A DNA stretch of 35,738 nt from an uncultured Granulosicoccaceae bacterium. GTDB lineage: Bacteria; Pseudomonadota; Gammaproteobacteria; Granulosicoccales; Granulosicoccaceae. The notes under the pieces are model-generated. The model made no database searches and was not told the origin of the DNA. It saw only the letters and a list, made by a program, of their open reading frames with translations. The DNA lies in assembly GCA_938038175.1 (NCBI GenBank), contig CALHRQ010000081.1, forward strand, positions 1 to 35,738, read 5' to 3'. Shown here in pieces: positions 1 to 10,722 of the stretch. The position numbers were made by a program, and so were the translations under genes. Numbering within the stretch: position 1 is the first letter of the stretch; each line of letters begins with the position of its first letter.

Positions 1-349
1 GTTCATGTAATTTCTCCAATAAAGCAAACGATGCCAATCAGCAGCATGTTTAGCTTGTTGTTATTTTTACCTTTTACGAATGCAACCCCCCTACTTTACA
101 CGCAGCTGATAACGCTGAAAAGAAAAAAACCCCGTTTGTCCCCATATCAAGCCTGCAAACCCTGATCGGGCAGGCAAATATAACGGTCCTGATGAGCCAA
201 TGAGTTCTTTTAAGCGGCTTGCGAGCGCTCGGGATAAGACCGGAGCCACAACGCAGGCCAGAAACGGTTTTAAACGGGTATGACTAAGACCATCGCGCTA
301 TTAGATGCTTGAAGCAGTGATGAAGTTTGTCGAGCGCATGGCAGATTTA

Positions 350-2188
350 TCAAGGCTCAGCCAGAAACCCGCCCGATTGCCTTCGCCATAGCTGTGCATA
401 CAATGCACCATTGTTGATCAACTGGTCGTGTGTACCCTGTTCAACAATCCGCCCTTGATCCAACACAATGAGACGATCCATCATTGCAATGGTCGATAAG
501 CGATGCGCAATGGCAATAACAGTCTTGCCATCCATTAACGAAGCAAGGTTTTCCTGTATCGCTGCTTCAACTTCGCTATCCAGCGCAGAGGTCGCCTCAT
601 CAAGTACCAGCACAGGTGCATTTTTCAAAAACATTCGCGCTATTGCGATACGTTGACGTTGACCGCCCGAGAGCTTGACGCCCCGCTCCCCTACTTGTGC
701 CTGATAACCAAGTCGGCCTTTTGCATCGACAAGATCGCCAATAAACTCACTCGCATTTGCACGCATCGCAGCCTGATCAACGGCTTGTTGTGTTGCATCG
801 GGATTACCATAAGCGATATTGTCAAACACTGAACGATGCAATAGCGCTGAATCTTGTGTGACTACTCCAATTTGTTGGCGTAGAGACTCCTGCGTTACGA
901 CACTGATGTCTTGCCCGTCTATGCGGATGCAGCCTGATTCGACATCGTACAAACGCAGCAGCAAATTGGTTAACGTCGTTTTGCCAGCACCAGAGCGCCC
1001 AACCAATCCAATTTTTTCACCTGGCTTTATACGCAGATCCAGTGATTCGAACGCACCTGCTTCTTTGCCGTAATGAAAACGCACTTTTTCAAAACTGATT
1101 TCACCACGGCTCACTAGCAGTTCGGTTGCATCAGGTTTATCCTGAACCTCAGTTTTGCGTGACAGCATTTCCATGCCATCAAAAACCACCCCAATACTCT
1201 CAAACAGGTTGGACAACTCCCACATGATCCATTGCGACATGCCCTGAAGGCGCAATACAAGCCCAACACCCACCGCTACTGCACCCACGGAAATACTGCT
1301 GCCTAACCACAATCCCACGCTGGTTGCTCCGACGCTGAACAACAATAAACCGTTAAGCAGAGATAAGAAAAAATTAAGCTCCGTGACAAGTTGCATTTGC
1401 GGATGAACCGTACCTAAAAAACCTTGCATACTTTCGCGAGCATATTGCGCTTCACGACCACTGTGGGCGAACAACTTCACCGTCATGATATTAGTGTAAC
1501 TATCGACAACCCTGCCGGTCATGTCAGAGCGAGCATCTGCCTGCAACCTGGAAATGGTTTCCAGCTTCGGCAAAAAAAGACGCATTAAAAGCACATAGCC
1601 AACGACCCATAAAAGAAACGGTACGATAAGCCATGTGTCAAATGAGGCCAGAAGAAAAAGCGCAGCTAAAAAATACACCAGTACATACACCAGTACATCC
1701 AGTACTTTCATCACAGCTTCGCGCACGCCTAGTGCTGTTTGCATCACCTTTGTCGAAACCCTGCCGGCAAATTCATCCTGAAAAAAAGCATAGCTTTGAC
1801 CCAACATATGCCGATGCATTAACCAACGGATAGCCATCGGGTAGTTTCCAATAACGGTTTGATGCACCACCACAGACTGCATCAAGCCCACAAACGGCAA
1901 CAAAATGAGGATCAGAAACCCAATCCAGATTAACTTGCCACGCTCATCGGCCAGGAAGGTATTTCTGTCAGCGCTACTGAGCCAATCAACCAGGTTGCCA
2001 AGATAACCAAACAGGCTGACTTCCAAAATGGAGATAAGGGCTGTAAGTACGGCAAGCAGAAGCATCCAGACCCAGTGTGGCCTGGTATAAAACCACACAA
2101 AGCCCAGAAATTTATCGGGTGGCTGCTTAGCTGTGTAATCCGGGAACGGATCCATCAAGCCTTCAAAGAAAACAAATAGACGCTTCAT
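350..2188 (-). CDS. ABC transporter, fused permease/ATP-binding protein (MsbA/multidrug exporter-like)
   Basis: 612 aa; N-terminal TM segments; Walker A GRSGAGKTT, signature LSGGQRQRIAIAR, Walker B VLVLDEATSALD, H-loop IAHRLST. Confidence 0.95.
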   Translation of the reverse strand: MKRLFVFFEGLMDPFPDYTAKQPPDKFLGFVWFYTRPHWVWMLLLAVLTALISILEVSLFGYLGNLVDWLSSADRNTFLADERGKLIWIGFLILILLPFVGLMQSVVVHQTVIGNYPMAIRWLMHRHMLGQSYAFFQDEFAGRVSTKVMQTALGVREAVMKVLDVLVYVLVYFLAALFLLASFDTWLIVPFLLWVVGYVLLMRLFLPKLETISRLQADARSDMTGRVVDSYTNIMTVKLFAHSGREAQYARESMQGFLGTVHPQMQLVTELNFFLSLLNGLLLFSVGATSVGLWLGSSISVGAVAVGVGLVLRLQGMSQWIMWELSNLFESIGVVFDGMEMLSRKTEVQDKPDATELLVSRGEISFEKVRFHYGKEAGAFESLDLRIKPGEKIGLVGRSGAGKTTLTNLLLRLYDVESGCIRIDGQDISVVTQESLRQQIGVVTQDSALLHRSVFDNIAYGNPDATQQAVDQAAMRANASEFIGDLVDAKGRLGYQAQVGERGVKLSGGQRQRIAIARMFLKNAPVLVLDEATSALDSEVEAAIQENLASLMDGKTVIAIAHRLSTIAMMDRLIVLDQGRIVEQGTHDQLINNGALYAQLWRRQSGGFLAEP

Positions 2189-2276
2189 GTTTGGTTTAAT
2201 CTGTCTATGTTCACTTTTGTTTGGACAATTGGCATGCGATCCATTTGTCGGCTATCAATCGGTTATCACTCGGCTA

Positions 2277-2855
2277 TCAATCCAAGGACGGTGCCGGCGG
2301 TAAGGGTGATTTAGAATGGTTAATGTGATTGGTCATATTGGTGAAAACAATCGTGCTGTAGGCCATGCAGATATCCACCAGATTTTCATCGCTGAATCCA
2401 GCCGCACGCACTCGGTCTAAAAAGTCAGGGGCAAGCACTCCACGCTGGCCATACAATGTTCTAATAAGCTCGCAGAGCACTTGTGAACGCTCATCTTCGA
2501 GCGTATCTCCTCGCCTGATAGCCCGCTGCTCCGTCAGATCAAGACCCGCAGCTCGCGATTTTACGGTATGGATTGAAAGACAGAACTCACAGTTCGTCAA
2601 CTCGCTTACAAGCAGTTTAATGCATTCAATCTCTCTCTCAGACAGTGAGCCTGCCTTGAGGGCGGCCTCCATCGTCAGATAAGCTTGTAATGCCGGCTCG
2701 CTGTTAGCAAATTGCAGGTATATTTCAGACAGGCGGCCATTGATCCGAACAGGTTCAAGCGCTTCAAGGCTCGTGTTGGAAAGGGCAGATTCCTTGCAGG
2801 TATTGAGTCTTGCCACAAAAATGATTCTCGGTTTCAGGTTGCGTACATTATGCAT
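2277..2855 (-). CDS. Carboxymuconolactone decarboxylase / AhpD-like protein
   Basis: CEFCLSIHTVKSRAAGL matches the CxxC...H alkylhydroperoxidase-like motif; the true start may be internal (for example GTG at 2816). Confidence 0.8.
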   Translation of the reverse strand: MHNVRNLKPRIIFVARLNTCKESALSNTSLEALEPVRINGRLSEIYLQFANSEPALQAYLTMEAALKAGSLSEREIECIKLLVSELTNCEFCLSIHTVKSRAAGLDLTEQRAIRRGDTLEDERSQVLCELIRTLYGQRGVLAPDFLDRVRAAGFSDENLVDICMAYSTIVFTNMTNHINHSKSPLPPAPSLD

Positions 2856-5348
2856 GATCGGTTCTACAGACTAGTAGAAAAACAGATTACCCGCATGCTC
2901 TCTTTATGGGTTAAACCAGCGGTGTTACCAGAACACCCGCAAGCTGTGATCGATCCCGAGAAACCAGTGCTGTATGTACTCGAGAAAGGGGGCCTTGCTG
3001 ATCGAGCCACTTTGAACCAGGTATGCCAAAAGTTTAATCTACCACCGCCAGGTGCGCAGCTGGATTACGGCAATCTGCAGGAATCCAGCTCGGTGGATGT
3101 ACTTCGTCACCGCCAGGGTTTCGTAATGCGTCGCCATCGCCTTGTTCGATCACAGCGCTTGAAACGCTTGGTCAATACACGCCTGACTCAAAATCCTGGT
3201 GATTTGCAAATAGTGCCTGTCGGTATTTACTGGGGTCGTGAACCCGATAAAGAAGTCTCTTTCTGGTCACTCTTTTTCAGTGAGAACTGGCAGATCGGTG
3301 GCCGCACCCGAAAATTTTTTACAACTTTGTTTTATGGACGAGACACATTGCTTAATTTCAGTGAACCCTTGTCCATTGACGCGCTTATCGATACTTACGC
3401 CAACAGTGAAGGGCCGACAAATGACCAACCAGACAACAAAGCCATTTCTGCTGAACTTGTACAACATAAGCTTTCACGAATACTGCGTGTACATTTCAGA
3501 CAACGGCGCATTGCCAGTGTCGGACCAGATCAGTCTCATCGGCGCATGCTGGTCAGCGAGGTATTGCAAGACAAAGCAGTAACCGACGTTATCAATAATG
3601 AGGCCGCAAACGATCATAATAAAATTCAACGCCTGCAACGACAAGCCGAAAAGTACGCTAATGAAATAGCGGCAGATATGTCCTACCCCACTGTTCGCGT
3701 CCTGCACCGACTGATGAGTCGCTTGTGGACTCAACTCTATGATGGTGTGGAAGTCGCTGGTATAGATCGACTGAACAAAGCCGCCAGCGGACGCGAAGTG
3801 ATCTACGTACCTTGCCACCGAAGCCATATCGACTATCTGCTACTGTCCTACTTGCTTTACATCAACGGCCATTCATTGCCACACATTGCTGCGGGCATCA
3901 ATTTAAATCTGCCTTTGGTAGGTGGATTACTGCGTCGCGGTGGTGCGTTCTTTTTAAGACGCAGCTTTGCTGGCAACAAGCTGTATGCCACGGTATTCAA
4001 AGCCTACCTCAGTACTATCCTGCAACGCGGGCATGCTATCGAATACTTTGTTGAAGGTGGGCGCAGCCGGACAGGAAGATTACTCCCCCCTAAGGGTGGC
4101 ATGCTGGCTATGACGGTCAATGCTTATTTACGCAACCCGAGCACGCCAGTCGTCTTTATACCCGTTTATTTAGGGTACGAACGGTTGCTGGAAGGTCGCG
4201 CATTTACCAGTGAACTTGCTGGTGGTAAAAAACAAAAAGAAACTGTTTTTGCCTTGTTGAAATCCTTACGCACACTGCGCGAAGAGTATGGCAGCGTATT
4301 TGTTAATTTCGGCACACCTATCGAACTTGATCAGCTACTTGATAAGCATCATCAAACATGGCGTGACGCACCGACTGAAACTGATCGACCCACCTGGCTG
4401 ACACCAGTTATAACTGAACTGGGCAATACCATTATGCAGCACATCAACAGTGCTGCTTACATTAATCCAATCAACTTACTGGCAACTGCGCTACTGGCAA
4501 CACCGCGTGGTGTGTTAAGCCAGCAAGATTTAAAACACCAGATGGCTCTGTATCATGACTTGCTGTTTAATCTTGCAAAGAACAGTACACTCGTAGTGCC
4601 TGCAATAGATTTTGACGAAGCCATAGAACATGGACAAAAACTGGGGTTTGTACAAAAAAGTGACGACCCACTGGGCACTCTGATCTCCATCAAACCAGGT
4701 CGAGCCGCGCCACTCACCTACTTTAGCAACAATATCCAACATCTACTGACGTTGCCATCACTAATCGCCTGTTGTTTTTTAAACCATGCTGTGCGCAGCT
4801 ACCAGGACATCAGTAAACTGGTTTCCTATGCACATCCGTTTTTAAGTTCTGAGTTTTTCCTACCTGACGATCCACATGCAACACGTGTTGACGAGACGCT
4901 CAATGCCCTGAAAAGCTGTAATCTGTTACGCATGCAAGATGACAACTATCGGCGTGCACCTGCTGGCAGCACAGAAGCTGTGTCATTGATGAGGCTGGCA
5001 GAAGTGGTTATGCCATCCCTGGAGCGATATTTTCTTGCAGCGTCAGTACTGGTACCAGCTGGACAAAATGGTATAGATAAAATGGCACTCGCGCATAGGT
5101 GCGAGGCTTGTGCAAACAGATTGGCTCATACACATGGAAAAAATGCTAGCGATTTGTATGACAAACACTTGCTGGAAAGCTTGTTAAGCACGCTGGCCAA
5201 AACTCACTATGTGCACCAACGAGAAGAATTATTTGTCGCATCCGAAGCATTAAACGAAATCGCACAACAAACTCGCACACTATTGCCAGAGCAAACCCGA
5301 CATGCCATATTGAATGCTGCGCTAGAATCCAATCACCAGCAAAAATAA
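2850..5348 (+). CDS. plsB: Glycerol-3-phosphate 1-O-acyltransferase PlsB
   Basis: VPCHRSHIDYLLLSYLLY, GGAFFLRRSF, FVEGGRSRTGR and VFIPVYLGYERL acyltransferase blocks; start set at ATG 2850 (MHDRFYRLVEKQITRML) rather than the ORF-track 2712. Confidence 0.93.
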   Translation: MHDRFYRLVEKQITRMLSLWVKPAVLPEHPQAVIDPEKPVLYVLEKGGLADRATLNQVCQKFNLPPPGAQLDYGNLQESSSVDVLRHRQGFVMRRHRLVRSQRLKRLVNTRLTQNPGDLQIVPVGIYWGREPDKEVSFWSLFFSENWQIGGRTRKFFTTLFYGRDTLLNFSEPLSIDALIDTYANSEGPTNDQPDNKAISAELVQHKLSRILRVHFRQRRIASVGPDQSHRRMLVSEVLQDKAVTDVINNEAANDHNKIQRLQRQAEKYANEIAADMSYPTVRVLHRLMSRLWTQLYDGVEVAGIDRLNKAASGREVIYVPCHRSHIDYLLLSYLLYINGHSLPHIAAGINLNLPLVGGLLRRGGAFFLRRSFAGNKLYATVFKAYLSTILQRGHAIEYFVEGGRSRTGRLLPPKGGMLAMTVNAYLRNPSTPVVFIPVYLGYERLLEGRAFTSELAGGKKQKETVFALLKSLRTLREEYGSVFVNFGTPIELDQLLDKHHQTWRDAPTETDRPTWLTPVITELGNTIMQHINSAAYINPINLLATALLATPRGVLSQQDLKHQMALYHDLLFNLAKNSTLVVPAIDFDEAIEHGQKLGFVQKSDDPLGTLISIKPGRAAPLTYFSNNIQHLLTLPSLIACCFLNHAVRSYQDISKLVSYAHPFLSSEFFLPDDPHATRVDETLNALKSCNLLRMQDDNYRRAPAGSTEAVSLMRLAEVVMPSLERYFLAASVLVPAGQNGIDKMALAHRCEACANRLAHTHGKNASDLYDKHLLESLLSTLAKTHYVHQREELFVASEALNEIAQQTRTLLPEQTRHAILNAALESNHQQK

Positions 5349-5496
5349 ACCCTTCTCGAATACTTGTTACAATACAACAATAATACTATTGACATTAACT
5401 GAAGCAGAAGCTAATCCTTTTATCGATTACACCTTGCACATTGGAACACAAGCTGCTTATATCTTTATACCAACCGTTTTAGAAGCACCTACTCCA

Positions 5497-6819
5497 ATGG
5501 CAATACCCTATAAAAAATATCTACTGCCAAGCGCGCTCATTCTATTCACCAACACACCAATGAGCTATGCAGCGGACGCCAGATCTGCCGCTCTCGGTGG
5601 TTCAGCTATCGCCAATGGTAAAGGTGCCTATGGCACTTTAGAGAATCCATCCACGCTAATGCGACTCAAACGCAATGGCCAGTCTTTTCATTTTCACTTA
5701 GGCGCAAGCGCTGATGTCAGAGATGAATCTGGTGTTATAGAGGAGTTGGCAGACGAAGATGATCTGATTGACCAAATTGATTCAGAAATTGACAGGCTAA
5801 CGAACTCCCCCCTGAACTGTAGCCTTGATCAGCTGGGATTGGATGTAGAATGTTTATCCAATACGATGGAACTGGGTTCGCTATCAGATCGTTTATTGAA
5901 TATTTTTAGCGGGCTCGATAGTCGGCCCCTCGATGCCAATATAACATTCAATCTGGGCCTCGCAGTATCCAGGACAAGGGTACCTTTTGCTGTTCATTTT
6001 CGTTCCAGCGCAACGATCTTCGCGCAATCCGATATCTCCAACAATGATATTGAATACATTGAAGTCATTTCCAATGCACTGATCGACAACTCTCTTACAT
6101 TGGGTGAAATAGTGAATAACGCACCTTTTGATATTGACGATAGCGGCACACTGGTCATTCAAGAGCCTGATGACGTGCTGGATTCGACCGCCCAGGGCAG
6201 CGCTCTAATAAGGCAGCAACTTGGAATCAGTTTCGCCGGCAGTTTTAACCTGGGTGGACTGGATTGGGATATTGGTATAACACCGAAATTTTCAGATCTT
6301 AGCGCCGGTGCTTTTGTTTCAGATATAGATGAGAACTTTGATTCTGATTCAGATGGACCAAGCCTCAGCGACAGACTAGAAGACGGCCAGGTTGATGAAA
6401 CCACTACTACTGTTGATATAGGCTTAACAACCGATTTAACAATATTACCAGTACGCTTCTCTGTCGTTGGCCGTAACCTGATTACAGAGTCAGTGACCAC
6501 TGAAGGCGGCTTCAAGTTTGAAACGACACCACAAATAATTGTCGGTGGTGCGTTTGATATCGGCTTGTTTACCATCTCAGGTGATCTGGCACTGAACGAA
6601 GCGCAAGTGGATAACCTCGACACACAAGTAGTATCCCTTGGTGCAGAATTTGGCGGGCGCTTTTTTGCGCTTCGTGCAGGTATCGCACACGACAATGCCC
6701 GTATCGAAGAAGCTAGCAGCCTGAGTCTGGGCGCGAGTCTGGGCCCCTTGCACATTGGTGGACGAATAACTGACGCAACACAAGCGCAATTAGGTGCACA
6801 ACTCGCCTTCAGTTTTTAA
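5497..6819 (+). CDS. TraF_2-like (conjugal transfer protein TraF family, PF13729-type) predicted outer-membrane protein
   Basis: N-terminal signal peptide, ADARSAALGGSAIANGKGAYGTLENPS motif, repetitive beta-barrel-like C-terminus ending in F; ATG 5497 preferred over 5389. Confidence 0.65.
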   Translation: MAIPYKKYLLPSALILFTNTPMSYAADARSAALGGSAIANGKGAYGTLENPSTLMRLKRNGQSFHFHLGASADVRDESGVIEELADEDDLIDQIDSEIDRLTNSPLNCSLDQLGLDVECLSNTMELGSLSDRLLNIFSGLDSRPLDANITFNLGLAVSRTRVPFAVHFRSSATIFAQSDISNNDIEYIEVISNALIDNSLTLGEIVNNAPFDIDDSGTLVIQEPDDVLDSTAQGSALIRQQLGISFAGSFNLGGLDWDIGITPKFSDLSAGAFVSDIDENFDSDSDGPSLSDRLEDGQVDETTTTVDIGLTTDLTILPVRFSVVGRNLITESVTTEGGFKFETTPQIIVGGAFDIGLFTISGDLALNEAQVDNLDTQVVSLGAEFGGRFFALRAGIAHDNARIEEASSLSLGASLGPLHIGGRITDATQAQLGAQLAFSF

Positions 6820-6908
6820 GCCGGTTATATAAAAACAAGCTTGGCTGCGCTCTGAAGTATGGCTTTTGCTGCGCTTGAAGAATGTCAGCGATCTACCCTT
6901 TGAAGTGG

Positions 6909-7649
6909 TCATAGCGCCACTAATTTACGCTTTATCTGTCGGGCCTGCCTGCGCATCGCGGCAGGCAACTCGATTTCCTGCAAATGTTGCAACCATGTAC
7001 CACTCGGTACAGGCAGTCTAAAAAAAACACCAATAGCATTATCGTATTCTGACAAAGTCCAGCGATACGCCTGCGCAAAACCAGCGCGTTTAAAAACAAC
7101 AACTGCCTTGGCAAAATGCTGCCGACTGATACAATTCACAACCAACACAGCCTCAGGTGTCAAATGACGCGATAGCTCAGCTACCCAGACATCGGTAATA
7201 GCTTGCGCACGAACCGGTTCACCTTCAGCATGACCAAATAAATCATCGATGATCAAATCAAATCGATGCGTTTTCGCAGTAGTGACCCACTCTATTGCAT
7301 TGCCATGCACTAGCTCTATGGTATCGCTGGCAACACCAAACCAGCGCTGTGCAATATCGATGTGCGCTGCATCAATTTCCACTGCTGTTAAATTTTCAAA
7401 CGGTACAAGTCGCTGTAGTTGTCGAACGCTGGCACCGCCACCAAGCCCCAGCATCAGTATGTTTTTTGTATTCTCAGGTGCTCGGTATAGCACCGGCAAG
7501 CTTAAACAATCCCAGATTGCCCCAGAAAAGGGCCTATTTTCATTCCATTGGCTATGAAACACACCATTGCTGTAGAGCCTGACTGTCTTGCCAGCACTAC
7601 GCACGCTGTAATGAGTGCCATCGATATACGTTTCCCAAAGTAATCCCAC
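6909..7649 (-). CDS. Spermidine synthase-like SAM-dependent methyltransferase domain protein
   Basis: ILMLGLGGGASVRQLQRLVPFENLTAVEID (motif I/II) and FDLIIDDLFGH. Confidence 0.8.
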   Translation of the reverse strand: MGLLWETYIDGTHYSVRSAGKTVRLYSNGVFHSQWNENRPFSGAIWDCLSLPVLYRAPENTKNILMLGLGGGASVRQLQRLVPFENLTAVEIDAAHIDIAQRWFGVASDTIELVHGNAIEWVTTAKTHRFDLIIDDLFGHAEGEPVRAQAITDVWVAELSRHLTPEAVLVVNCISRQHFAKAVVVFKRAGFAQAYRWTLSEYDNAIGVFFRLPVPSGTWLQHLQEIELPAAMRRQARQIKRKLVAL

Positions 7650-7947
7650 TGCAAATCCAATTTTTTAACAAACCTTGATGCCGTTCTGAGTGATGATGTC
7701 GCTTTCTGGCTGTAACGTCGTTTTTAGCCTTATTGCTGTATCTGGCTATAGCGATTCTTAAAGCTATAATGTTGTTTTAACCGGAAATTTTTATACAGGC
7801 CCTATCCATGTTTTCAGAAAGGGAAGCAGCAAACAATGACTCAAGCCTGCACGAATTCTGCATGCAAAATTAAAAAATGATTCAATCATCATTTCTGATC
7901 ACTTATTCAGGCAGAATAGGCAAAAGCCTGGATAAGCTGATCACGAC

Positions 7948-9435
7948 ATGTTTCCAACACCATTCTACAGACTCCTGATCTCGGCGTTGATATTACTGCA
8001 GATTGTGGGCTGCAGCGATGTTCCGCCTGAGCACATTCAAGTATCTGAAAAGCCAGCAGCTTCCATTAGCATTGCACAAACTGAAACAACTGCAAGCAAG
8101 ATCAGTACACGAGTACGAGTTGATATTGACAACTTGATTGCATTAGCGGATGCACAAATACCGGCAAAGCACACCGATGCAGATCGAAAAAAAATCTGCA
8201 AAAAAGTACTTGGCATTAAAATCTGTGGAACCGCAAAATGGCAGTACTCAGTACAACGCCAGGGTCCACCAACAGTCAGCGGCAGTGGAAGCCAGCTACA
8301 GTTTACGATGCCAATGCGCTTCTTCGGCAATGCCGGGCTAAGTGGCGATGTCGCCAAGGTGCTCAACTTTGATAAGCTGGACTTCGATGGTGCACTAAAC
8401 GCAATACTGGACTTAGACATTGATCTTACCGAGCAGTGGTGCCCCAGGATCATTAGCCAGGCAGACTATGAGTGGACAAAACCTCCAAAACTGCAATGGG
8501 CATCCAGATTTGACTTTGATATACAGGACCAGCTGGATAAGGCACTACGTGAGCAATTATCCACGTTGCAGGGAAAAGTAGATCAGGCAATTGATTGTCA
8601 TGAAATCAGACAACAATTAGACCAACACTGGCAAGCCCAAAGCATCGCTGTGCAACTGCCTGAGATGGGTCAGATGTATTTGAATATCGATCCAACCGGT
8701 TTTGCTTTCTCAGGCCTGCAAATTCAACAAGAAAAAATCGGCCTGGCCTTTGCACTGGATGCATTCACAAGCCTTGACCCCAACCCAATAATACAGACAG
8801 AAAAAACGCTCCCGCCATTAGTCAAAACAGCTTACCAGCCAGGCAAAACACAGTTTGATTTAACCATCAGAGCTGGCTATGAACAATTAACTTCTCTCGT
8901 CGCAGCACAAGTGGTTGGTCAAACATTTAATGAGCAAAGCCCGCTAGGCGAAATAGCAGTGATCATTGATTCGTTAGATATCAGCAGTAGCGCAGATGGG
9001 CTTGTGTTAAAGACAGGTTTTGAGGCACAACTTCCGGGCAGAAAAAACAAAACCCCAGGGACCGTCTATCTGCAGGCAACACCCGTATTGGACGCCTTCT
9101 CTAATACCGTGAAACTAAAAGATATCGCTCTTACGAATATACTGGATAGCACCGTGTGGAATGCGCTCGTTAGCGTATTCAAAAAACAGATAATCAAACA
9201 AATAGAAACAAGCGCCGTGCTACCACTGGATACTCGGATTACAGAACTGGAACAACAGATAATACAGCAATTGAATGATCCATCAAAGACAGAGGGCTTG
9301 ATCATTGATGCAGATTATCTATCAATAAAACTTCTACAGATCGTTCCTGAAAACCAGGCGCTTGCCATGATTGTCAGAGCTGAATCAGAAATTGATATAG
9401 AGTTACCGGCAAGTACGATGATTAAATCGCAATAG
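7948..9435 (+). CDS. DUF4403 family lipoprotein
   Basis: Lipobox-like LLQIVGCSD; CKKVLGIKICGTAKWQYSVQRQGPPTVSGSGSQLQFTMPMRFFGNAGLSGD typical of DUF4403. Confidence 0.72.
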   Translation: MFPTPFYRLLISALILLQIVGCSDVPPEHIQVSEKPAASISIAQTETTASKISTRVRVDIDNLIALADAQIPAKHTDADRKKICKKVLGIKICGTAKWQYSVQRQGPPTVSGSGSQLQFTMPMRFFGNAGLSGDVAKVLNFDKLDFDGALNAILDLDIDLTEQWCPRIISQADYEWTKPPKLQWASRFDFDIQDQLDKALREQLSTLQGKVDQAIDCHEIRQQLDQHWQAQSIAVQLPEMGQMYLNIDPTGFAFSGLQIQQEKIGLAFALDAFTSLDPNPIIQTEKTLPPLVKTAYQPGKTQFDLTIRAGYEQLTSLVAAQVVGQTFNEQSPLGEIAVIIDSLDISSSADGLVLKTGFEAQLPGRKNKTPGTVYLQATPVLDAFSNTVKLKDIALTNILDSTVWNALVSVFKKQIIKQIETSAVLPLDTRITELEQQIIQQLNDPSKTEGLIIDADYLSIKLLQIVPENQALAMIVRAESEIDIELPASTMIKSQ

Positions 9436-9574
9436 TTCAGAATTGTTTCTGTGCTGAATTTGCACCAGTCTTAAACTTCACTCGTTTCAAATCTCACTGG
9501 AATTATAATTTCTCGTATTGCAGCTATCCAGTGTCTATTTCACTGAACATGGTCAGGTCAATCGCAAAACCATT

Positions 9575-10600
9575 TTATGGCCGCATATCAACCGACTCAT
9601 CTGTAACACGCTTTACAATGTTGATGCTTCGCTCACGATCGATTTTCAATGGCATCAAAAGACTCTTTTCGCCAACAAATTTTTCACCATGCAAAGCTCC
9701 CACATCGAAGCGAAAAACATATTGCGCTTCGATACCCATACGTAGATCGCTAATGACTAACCTCCCCGCTTCATTTTTAGCTGCGACCATTCCATCTGTA
9801 AACCAGTCTAGCCGCGCTACCGGCCAATGCGCATCGGCAATATCGAAAAGCGGTTTGCCTCGATCATAGGTTGCAAAACGCACATCTTGAGAGGAATCAA
9901 ATACAGAATAATAGCCTTCGTGATAGAGCGTACTTTCGGTCGAAACCATTCGCCAAAGAAGTGAAAACGGCGTTGGTGCAACTAACACATTGTTGGCTGG
10001 TAATGAGCGCGCCTGTAATGCTCTTATCGACAAACTCTTTACGTGTTGCTGTACGGCTACCGTAAGCAATAAATAAGCGGTACTTAAAAAAAGCCCAACC
10101 TTGAGTGCTCTGCTATTGCCCTTTGCCTCACTTCGCCAAGCCAGCCACAAACCAACAAGTATTGGCAAGGTGTAGGCGAGATCAATGATAAATATCGAGC
10201 CAATAGCTACCGGCTTAACGGGCAAAGGCCACCAAATTTGCGTGCCATATAAAGTAAATGCATCAAGCAGTGGGTGAGTGATCAGAGTGAGCCAGGTAAA
10301 CAAAAACCACCGCTGGTAAGAGGGAATTTGCTCAGACCAGCTACGCGCAAAGCCCAGTGAGAAGAGTCTTTGCAGAAGCCACGCAACAAACGGGCTTATA
10401 GCTGTAAGCACTAAAAGCGAATGGCTGAAACTTCTGTGGTAGGTGAAGCTCTCAACAGCATCGATATACTGCACAAGCACATCGGCATCAGGCAATGATC
10501 CGACTACGCCGCCAACTACAATAGCGCGTCGCCCAAGTCGTTTGCCAAGAGTGAGATGACCAATGGCAGCACCAAGCACAAACTGAGAAACAGAATCCAC
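9575..10600 (-). CDS. Membrane-bound metal-dependent hydrolase, YdjM/DUF457-like
   Basis: DSVSQFVLGAAIGHLTLGKRLGRRA, GSLPDADVLV, YHRSFSHSLL, HPLLDAFT; GTG start. Confidence 0.82.
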   Translation of the reverse strand: MDSVSQFVLGAAIGHLTLGKRLGRRAIVVGGVVGSLPDADVLVQYIDAVESFTYHRSFSHSLLVLTAISPFVAWLLQRLFSLGFARSWSEQIPSYQRWFLFTWLTLITHPLLDAFTLYGTQIWWPLPVKPVAIGSIFIIDLAYTLPILVGLWLAWRSEAKGNSRALKVGLFLSTAYLLLTVAVQQHVKSLSIRALQARSLPANNVLVAPTPFSLLWRMVSTESTLYHEGYYSVFDSSQDVRFATYDRGKPLFDIADAHWPVARLDWFTDGMVAAKNEAGRLVISDLRMGIEAQYVFRFDVGALHGEKFVGEKSLLMPLKIDRERSINIVKRVTDESVDMRP

Positions 10601-10722
10601 GAAAAAGCGTCTAAAGAAATCTAAAGCTGAGTGTAGCAGGCATCGTATACATCAATGCTTTAATCGCTTCAAATATCGCTTAGAAGCAAATCACTGAACT
10701 TATCAAACTGAAGAACACTGAC

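Noticed and set aside
151-175. GCCTGC/GCAGGC inverted repeat as terminator for the ABC exporter
   Set aside because: 13-nt loop, short stem and no directly following T tract; too weak to call.
188-275. Hammerhead-ribozyme-like core CTGATGAG with a later AGAAAC
   Set aside because: The GAAA is about 70 nt away; stem II and stem III pairings do not close on the conserved boxes.
6159-6755. 198-aa minus-strand ORF
   Set aside because: Antisense to the well-supported TraF_2-like gene; Ser/Pro-rich composition typical of a shadow frame.
10601-10722. SOS box upstream of the YdjM-like gene, since E. coli ydjM is LexA-regulated
   Set aside because: No CTGT-N8-ACAG found in the upstream intergenic sequence.
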